Source: an uncultured Ruminococcus sp.
Lineage (GTDB): Bacteria; Bacillota; Clostridia; Oscillospirales; CAG-272
Direction of reading: 5' to 3'
DNA length: 10,618 nt
Assembly (NCBI GenBank): GCA_902783705.1
Contig: CACZSA010000180.1
Location: 1-10,618 of the forward strand
Part shown: piece by piece, positions 6,489 to 10,618 of the stretch
How positions within the stretch are numbered: the first letter of the stretch is position 1
Layout of the letters: every line of letters starts with the position of its first letter
The notes under the pieces: generated by a model
Seen by the model: the letters and a program-made list of their open reading frames with translations, nothing else
The model's database searches: none
What the model was told of the DNA's origin: nothing
Position numbers and translations under genes: made by a program

Positions 6489-7213
6489 ACGATCTCCTCC
6501 TTTTCAAATACCGGACCCTCACGGCAGACCCGCTTGTAGCCGCCGTCCGCCGTCTTCATCGAACAGCCCATGCACGCGCCGAAGCCGCATCCCATCCGCG
6601 CCTCGAAGCTGAACTGCCCGGAGGTGACGGTCTTCGCGTACACCGCGCGGAGCATCGGGATCGGACCGCAGGTGTAGAAATATGTGTATTCATCGGGCAT
6701 CGCGTCGGTCACGAAACCCTTCACGCCCGCGGAGCCGTCCGCCGTCGTCACGGTCACGTCCGCACCGAGGGCACGGAATTCGTCCGCCCAGAAGATCTCC
6801 TCCGCCGTGTTGAAGCCGAGGATCGCGCGGACCTGTTTTCCCTCCGCGATCAGCGCCTTCGCGAGCCCGTAGAGGGGCGGGATCCCGACGCCGCCGCCGA
6901 GGAGCAGGGGAGCGGGACCGGATTTTTCTGTGTCATAGCCGTTGCCGAGGCCGCAGAGAACATCGAGCTTCGTGCCGGGCATCATGTCCGCCATGGCCTC
7001 CGTGCCGTGCCCGACGACCTTGTAGAGCAGGGTCAGCACGCCGTCCTCGATGTCGCAGACGGAGATCGGGCGGCGGAGATAGAAGCCGGGGAGGGCGATA
7101 TTGCAGAACTGTCCCGGACGGGTGAAGGACGAGAGATCGCCCTCCAGCCGCAACCGGTAAACGCTCTTTGTCAGAGCGTCGTTGGATTTTACAGTCAGGA
7201 TTTCCTGTTTCAC
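6476..7213 (-). CDS. pyrK: Dihydroorotate dehydrogenase electron transfer subunit
   Basis: The 245-residue iron-sulfur flavoprotein links PyrD to NAD+. Its ferredoxin-reductase-like FAD domain carries RRPISVCD (47-54) and the GHGTEAM loop (68-74). The nucleotide domain has the glycine-rich LLLGGGVGIPPLYGL (103-117) and the CGP motif (182-184). The C-terminal 2Fe-2S ligands are C209, C214, C217 and C230, in the CX4CX2CX12C pattern of PyrK. With PyrD it forms the expected heterotetramer. The start is GTG (7213-7211) with AAGGAGG 6 nt upstream. It is preceded by carB with a 29-nt gap and overlaps pyrD by 13 nt. All cofactor motifs look intact. Confidence 0.96.
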   Translation of the reverse strand: MKQEILTVKSNDALTKSVYRLRLEGDLSSFTRPGQFCNIALPGFYLRRPISVCDIEDGVLTLLYKVVGHGTEAMADMMPGTKLDVLCGLGNGYDTEKSGPAPLLLGGGVGIPPLYGLAKALIAEGKQVRAILGFNTAEEIFWADEFRALGADVTVTTADGSAGVKGFVTDAMPDEYTYFYTCGPIPMLRAVYAKTVTSGQFSFEARMGCGFGACMGCSMKTADGGYKRVCREGPVFEKEEIVWES

Positions 7214-7242
7214 GGGATACCTCCTTGGGGGTGCTTCGGGGA

Positions 7243-10200
7243 TCAGGAATCGATGGTGGAGATCGTCAGCGTCGTCTCCTCGAGGACGTCGAGCAGGACG
7301 CGGACCGTGTCGAGCGAGGTGAGCATGGTCACGCCGGATTCGGTCGCCGCGCGCCGGATCGCCACGCCGTCGATGGTGTGGAAGCCGGAGAGGATCGCGC
7401 GGGTGTTGATGACGTAGCTGACGTAGCCTGCGCGGATGGCGTCGACGACTTCGTTCGAGCCTTCGCTCGGCTTGTGGAGCAGACGCGTCCGCACGCCGTG
7501 ATCCTTCAGGAAGTTTGCGGTCACCGTGGTGGCCTCGATGTTGAAGCCCATCTCATAGAACCGCTTTGCGAGCGGCAGGGCCTCCTCCTTGTCTTCGTCC
7601 GCGAGGGTGAAGATCACGGTGCCGTAATTCTGCAGCTTCATGCCGGAGGCGACGAGCGCCTTGTACATCGCGCGGTGGAGCTTGTCGTCGTAGCCGATGG
7701 CCTCGCCCGTGGACTTCATCTCAGGCGACAGGTAGGCGTCGAGTCCCTTGATCTTCAGGAAGGAGAAGACGGGCGCCTTGACGTAGTACCGCTTCTTCTC
7801 GTCCGGATAGAGGTCGAAATAGCCCTGTTCCTTGAGCGTCTTGCCGAGGATGACCTCGGTCGCGATGTCGGCGAGGGAATAGCCCGTGGACTTCGAGAGG
7901 AAGGGCACCGTGCGGGAGGAGCGCGGGTTGACTTCGATGATATACACCTCGTCCTGCGGCGTCACGATGAACTGGATGTTGTAGAGCCCGACGATCCCGA
8001 TGCCGAGACCGAGCTTCTTCGCGTACTGGAGAATGATCCCCTTGACCTTGTTCGAGATCGAATAGGTCGGATAGACGGAGATCGAGTCGCCGGAGTGGAT
8101 GCCGGTCCGCTCGACCAGCTCCATGATCCCGGGGACGAAGACGTCGTGACCGTCGCAGATCGCGTCGACCTCGACCTCGCGCCCGGCGATGTACTTGTCG
8201 ACGAGAACGGGCTTGTCGACGTCGATTTCCACGGCGTTCTTCAGGTAGTGGCGGAGATGCTCCTCCTTCGAGACGATCTCCATCGCGCGCCCGCCGAGTA
8301 CGAAGGACGGACGGACGAGCACGGGATAACCGATCTCTTCCGCGGCCTTCACACCCTCTTCGATCGACGTGACCGCGCGTCCGTTCGGCTGGGGGATCCC
8401 GAGCTTCAGAAGCAGGCGTTCGAACGCGTCGCGGTTTTCCGCCCGCTCGATCGCCTCGCAGTCCGTGCCGATGATCTTCACGCCGCGCTCCATGAGCGGT
8501 TCGGCGAGGTTGATCGCGGTCTGACCGCCGAGGGACGCGATGACGCCTTCGGGATTCTCAAAGTTGAGGATCGCCATGATGTCCTCGGGTGTGAGCGGCT
8601 CGAAATAGAGCTTGTCCGCCGTCGTGTAGTCCGTGGAGACGGTCTCCGGGTTGTTGTTGATGATGATGGCCTCATAGCCGTTCCGCTTGATGGTCTGGAC
8701 GGCGTGGACCGTGGAATAGTCGAACTCCACGCCCTGACCGATGCGGATCGGGCCCGCGCCGAGGGTGACGATCTTCTTTTTCTCCGTCAGGATGGACTGA
8801 TTCTCCCCGGTGTAGGAGGAGTAGAGATACGCGATATACTTCCCGGTGTGGAGTGTGTCGACCATGCGGAAGACCGGGGTGAGGCCGCACTCGATTCTCT
8901 GGTTGTAAACCTCGATCTCCGCACGGTTCCAGAGCTTCGCCGTGTATTTGTCCGAGAAGCCCATCTTCTTCGCCTCGCGGAGAACTTCAAGATCCCCGGG
9001 ATGCGCCGCGAGCTTCTTTTCCATGTCGGTGATCTTCTTGATCGATTCGAGAAAGAGATCCGTGATCATCGTCACGCGGTGCAGCTCGTCGAGGGAGACG
9101 CCCCGGCGGATCAGCTCCGTCACCGCGAAGATGCCGTCCGCGCGGAAGTCCTTCAGATAGTCGAGGATCTCCCCGTCCGTCATGCCGTCGAACTTCGCCA
9201 TGTGCAGGTGGCAGACGCCCGTCTCCAGCGAGCGCACGGATTTCAGCATGCATTCCTCGAGGTTCGAGCCGATGCCCATGACCTCGCCGGTCGCCTTCAT
9301 CTGGGTGCCGAGGGTGTTCGGCGCGTCGGCAAACTTGTCGAAGGGGAACCGCGGGAATTTCGCGACGATGTAGTCGAGGGAGGGCTCGATCGCCGCCGTA
9401 CCGCCCGCCACGGGAATGTCCTCGAGCGCCATGCCGAGCGCGATCTTCGCCGTCACGCGGGCGATCGGATAGCCGGACGCCTTGGAGGCGAGCGCGGAGG
9501 AACGGGAGACGCGCGGGTTGACCTCGATGAGGAAGTATTCGGAGGATTCCGGATTCAGGGCGAACTGGACGTTGCAGCCGCCCTCGATCTTCAGCTCGCG
9601 GATGATCTTGATCGCGGAGTCGTTCAGCATTTTGAGGTCGTGCTCGTTCAGCGAGAGGATCGGAGCCACGACGATGGAGTCGCCCGTGTGTACGCCGACC
9701 GGATCCACGTTCTCCATCCCGCAGATGGTGATCGCGTGGTCGTTCGAGTCGCGCATGACCTCGAATTCGATCTCCTTGTAGCCCTTGACGCTCTTTTCGA
9801 TCAGCACCTCGTGCACGGGGGAGAGACGGAAGGCCGCCGCGCCCACCTCGAGAAGCTCTTCTTCGTTGTATGCGAAGCCGCCGCCCGTGCCGCCGAGGGT
9901 GAACGCCGGGCGCAGAACCACGGGATAGCCGATCCGCTCCGCCGCCGCCTTCGCCTCGTCGAGGGAGTAGGTGATCTCCGACGGGATGACGGGCTCGCCG
10001 ATCGATTCGCACATCTCCTTGAACAGCTCACGGTCCTCCGCGCGTTCAATGGAGGCGGAGGGCGTGCCGAGCAGCTCGACGCCGCATTCGCGGAGAACGC
10101 CCTTCTTTTCGAGCTGAACGGCGAGGTTCAGACCGGTCTGACCGCCGATGCCGGGGACGATGGCGTCCGGGCGCTCATAGCGGAGGATCTTCGCGATGTA

Positions 10201-10416
10201 TTCGAGCGTCAGGGGTTCCATGTAGACCTTGTCCGCGATCTGCGTGTCGGTCATGATGGTGGCGGGGTTGGAGTTGACGAGGATGACCTCGTATCCCTCT
10301 TCCTTCAGCGCGAGGCAGGCCTGTGTTCCTGCGTAGTCAAATTCCGCCGCCTGTCCGATGACGATGGGGCCGGAGCCGATGATGCATACCTTCTTGATAT
10401 CCGTTCTCTTAGCCAT
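7243..10416 (-). CDS. carB: Carbamoyl-phosphate synthase large subunit
   Basis: This 1057-residue synthase makes carbamoyl phosphate from bicarbonate, ammonia and two ATP. Two homologous ATP-grasp halves are visible. The first has CIIGSGPIVIGQAAEFDYAG (11-30), VLRPAFTLGGTGGG (167-180), GVHTGDS (241-247) and IEVNPRVSRSSAL (297-309). The second has TLGAGPIRIGQGVEFDYS (551-568), LVRPSFVLGGR (700-710), GIHSGDS (772-778) and IEVNPRSSRTVPF (827-839). The C-terminal ~125 residues are the MGS-like regulatory domain, ending SLDTVRVLLDVLEE near the terminus. The length is close to the E. coli (1073) and Bacillus enzymes. The ATG at 10416 has GGAGG 9 nt upstream and overlaps the pyrC stop. The glutaminase partner gene carA is not adjacent, although ammonia from glutamine normally comes from that subunit. 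The operon position suggests a pyrimidine-regulated enzyme (pyrAB in Bacillus naming). Confidence 0.97.
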   Translation of the reverse strand: MAKRTDIKKVCIIGSGPIVIGQAAEFDYAGTQACLALKEEGYEVILVNSNPATIMTDTQIADKVYMEPLTLEYIAKILRYERPDAIVPGIGGQTGLNLAVQLEKKGVLRECGVELLGTPSASIERAEDRELFKEMCESIGEPVIPSEITYSLDEAKAAAERIGYPVVLRPAFTLGGTGGGFAYNEEELLEVGAAAFRLSPVHEVLIEKSVKGYKEIEFEVMRDSNDHAITICGMENVDPVGVHTGDSIVVAPILSLNEHDLKMLNDSAIKIIRELKIEGGCNVQFALNPESSEYFLIEVNPRVSRSSALASKASGYPIARVTAKIALGMALEDIPVAGGTAAIEPSLDYIVAKFPRFPFDKFADAPNTLGTQMKATGEVMGIGSNLEECMLKSVRSLETGVCHLHMAKFDGMTDGEILDYLKDFRADGIFAVTELIRRGVSLDELHRVTMITDLFLESIKKITDMEKKLAAHPGDLEVLREAKKMGFSDKYTAKLWNRAEIEVYNQRIECGLTPVFRMVDTLHTGKYIAYLYSSYTGENQSILTEKKKIVTLGAGPIRIGQGVEFDYSTVHAVQTIKRNGYEAIIINNNPETVSTDYTTADKLYFEPLTPEDIMAILNFENPEGVIASLGGQTAINLAEPLMERGVKIIGTDCEAIERAENRDAFERLLLKLGIPQPNGRAVTSIEEGVKAAEEIGYPVLVRPSFVLGGRAMEIVSKEEHLRHYLKNAVEIDVDKPVLVDKYIAGREVEVDAICDGHDVFVPGIMELVERTGIHSGDSISVYPTYSISNKVKGIILQYAKKLGLGIGIVGLYNIQFIVTPQDEVYIIEVNPRSSRTVPFLSKSTGYSLADIATEVILGKTLKEQGYFDLYPDEKKRYYVKAPVFSFLKIKGLDAYLSPEMKSTGEAIGYDDKLHRAMYKALVASGMKLQNYGTVIFTLADEDKEEALPLAKRFYEMGFNIEATTVTANFLKDHGVRTRLLHKPSEGSNEVVDAIRAGYVSYVINTRAILSGFHTIDGVAIRRAATESGVTMLTSLDTVRVLLDVLEETTLTISTIDS

Positions 10417-10618
10417 GAATTCTCTCCTCCGTAGTATGTGCGTTTATGATTTCTTTATTCCGATACAAGGTTTTCCCATTCCGGGACGTGAGGACGCATT
10501 CGCCCGAGAAGACCATCCCCTCAAACGGCGTCGCCCTGCCCAGCGAGAGGAAGGACGCCGGATCGACCGGAGCGGATTTCTCGAGATCCCAGACGGTGTA
10601 CGCGTCGTCGAGCGGGAT
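10409..10618 (-). CDS. pyrC: Dihydroorotase, C-terminal part (gene runs off the window)
   Basis: An open frame enters from the right edge and ends at TAA (10411-10409) after 69 visible residues. The segment WDLEKSAPVDPASFLSLG followed by RATPFEGMVFSGECVL and an NGKTLYRN end resembles the C-termini of dihydroorotases. In that amidohydrolase family a SKGRNTPFxG-like strand and a final DGKxVY hairpin close the composite beta domain. The metal-binding barrel is outside the window, so catalytic residues cannot be checked. The enzyme would interconvert N-carbamoyl-aspartate and dihydroorotate, the one step otherwise missing from this operon. The last 8 nt overlap the start of carB, and the carB ribosome site lies inside this gene. 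The last ~13 residues, after YRNKE, look like an unconserved tail. A different amidohydrolase is possible but unlikely in this context. Confidence 0.75.
   Translation of the reverse strand: MPLDDAYTVWDLEKSAPVDPASFLSLGRATPFEGMVFSGECVLTSRNGKTLYRNKEIINAHTTEERIHG

Noticed and set aside
7168..10434. A 1088-codon open frame on the + strand lying antisense to almost all of carB and extending past both ends.
   Set aside because: It is rich in Arg, Asp, Val and Leu with no domain pattern, signal or ribosome site. carB on the opposite strand is unmistakable. GC-rich codon bias removes stops from this antisense phase, and similar mirror frames lie over most genes here.
1..10618. Mobile elements, CRISPR arrays, tRNA or rRNA genes, and a PyrR-type leader.
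   Set aside because: No transposase, terminal repeats, regularly spaced repeats or tRNA-like folds were seen. The pyr operon leader would lie to the right of the window.

Overview
The window looks like chromosomal DNA from a GC-rich (roughly 60% by eye) anaerobic Firmicute of the Clostridia type. This is inferred from the NAD-linked class 1B dihydroorotate dehydrogenase pair (PyrK plus PyrD), a catalytic-plus-regulatory aspartate transcarbamoylase (PyrB plus PyrI) placed at the end of the operon, a DHHW-type lipoprotein, and strong GGAGG ribosome binding sites. The species cannot be fixed from the sequence alone.

Region 1 (1-1570, + strand) holds the 3' part of an XRE-type helix-turn-helix regulator, then an extended -10 promoter and a 309-residue predicted lipoprotein of unknown function. 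It ends at a symmetrical, apparently bidirectional terminator shared with the convergent gene on the other side.

Region 2 (1577-2810, - strand) is a single gene for a 375-residue secreted lipoprotein of the DHHW family (AlgJ/AlgX-like SGNH fold). It starts at TTG and has its own near-perfect consensus promoter. Its leader of about 70 nt contains a short GC hairpin followed by five Ts, which could act as an attenuator.

Region 3 (2822-10618, - strand) is a de novo pyrimidine operon. In transcription order it reads pyrC (3' end only), carB, pyrK, pyrD, pyrF, pyrE, pyrB, pyrI, then a strong intrinsic terminator. CarB makes carbamoyl phosphate. PyrB, regulated by PyrI, joins it to aspartate and PyrC closes the ring. 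PyrD with PyrK oxidises dihydroorotate using NAD+, PyrE adds ribose phosphate from PRPP, and PyrF decarboxylates OMP to UMP. Four of the junctions have 1-13 nt overlaps and a fifth overlaps by 4 nt or fewer depending on how it is counted, so translational coupling is likely. The glutaminase subunit gene carA is not beside carB, and the operon promoter and leader lie outside the window.

Most of the window is ordinary biosynthetic DNA. I found no mobile element, CRISPR array, RNA gene or clear novel system. The least explained parts are the two lipoproteins and the control regions in front of them.
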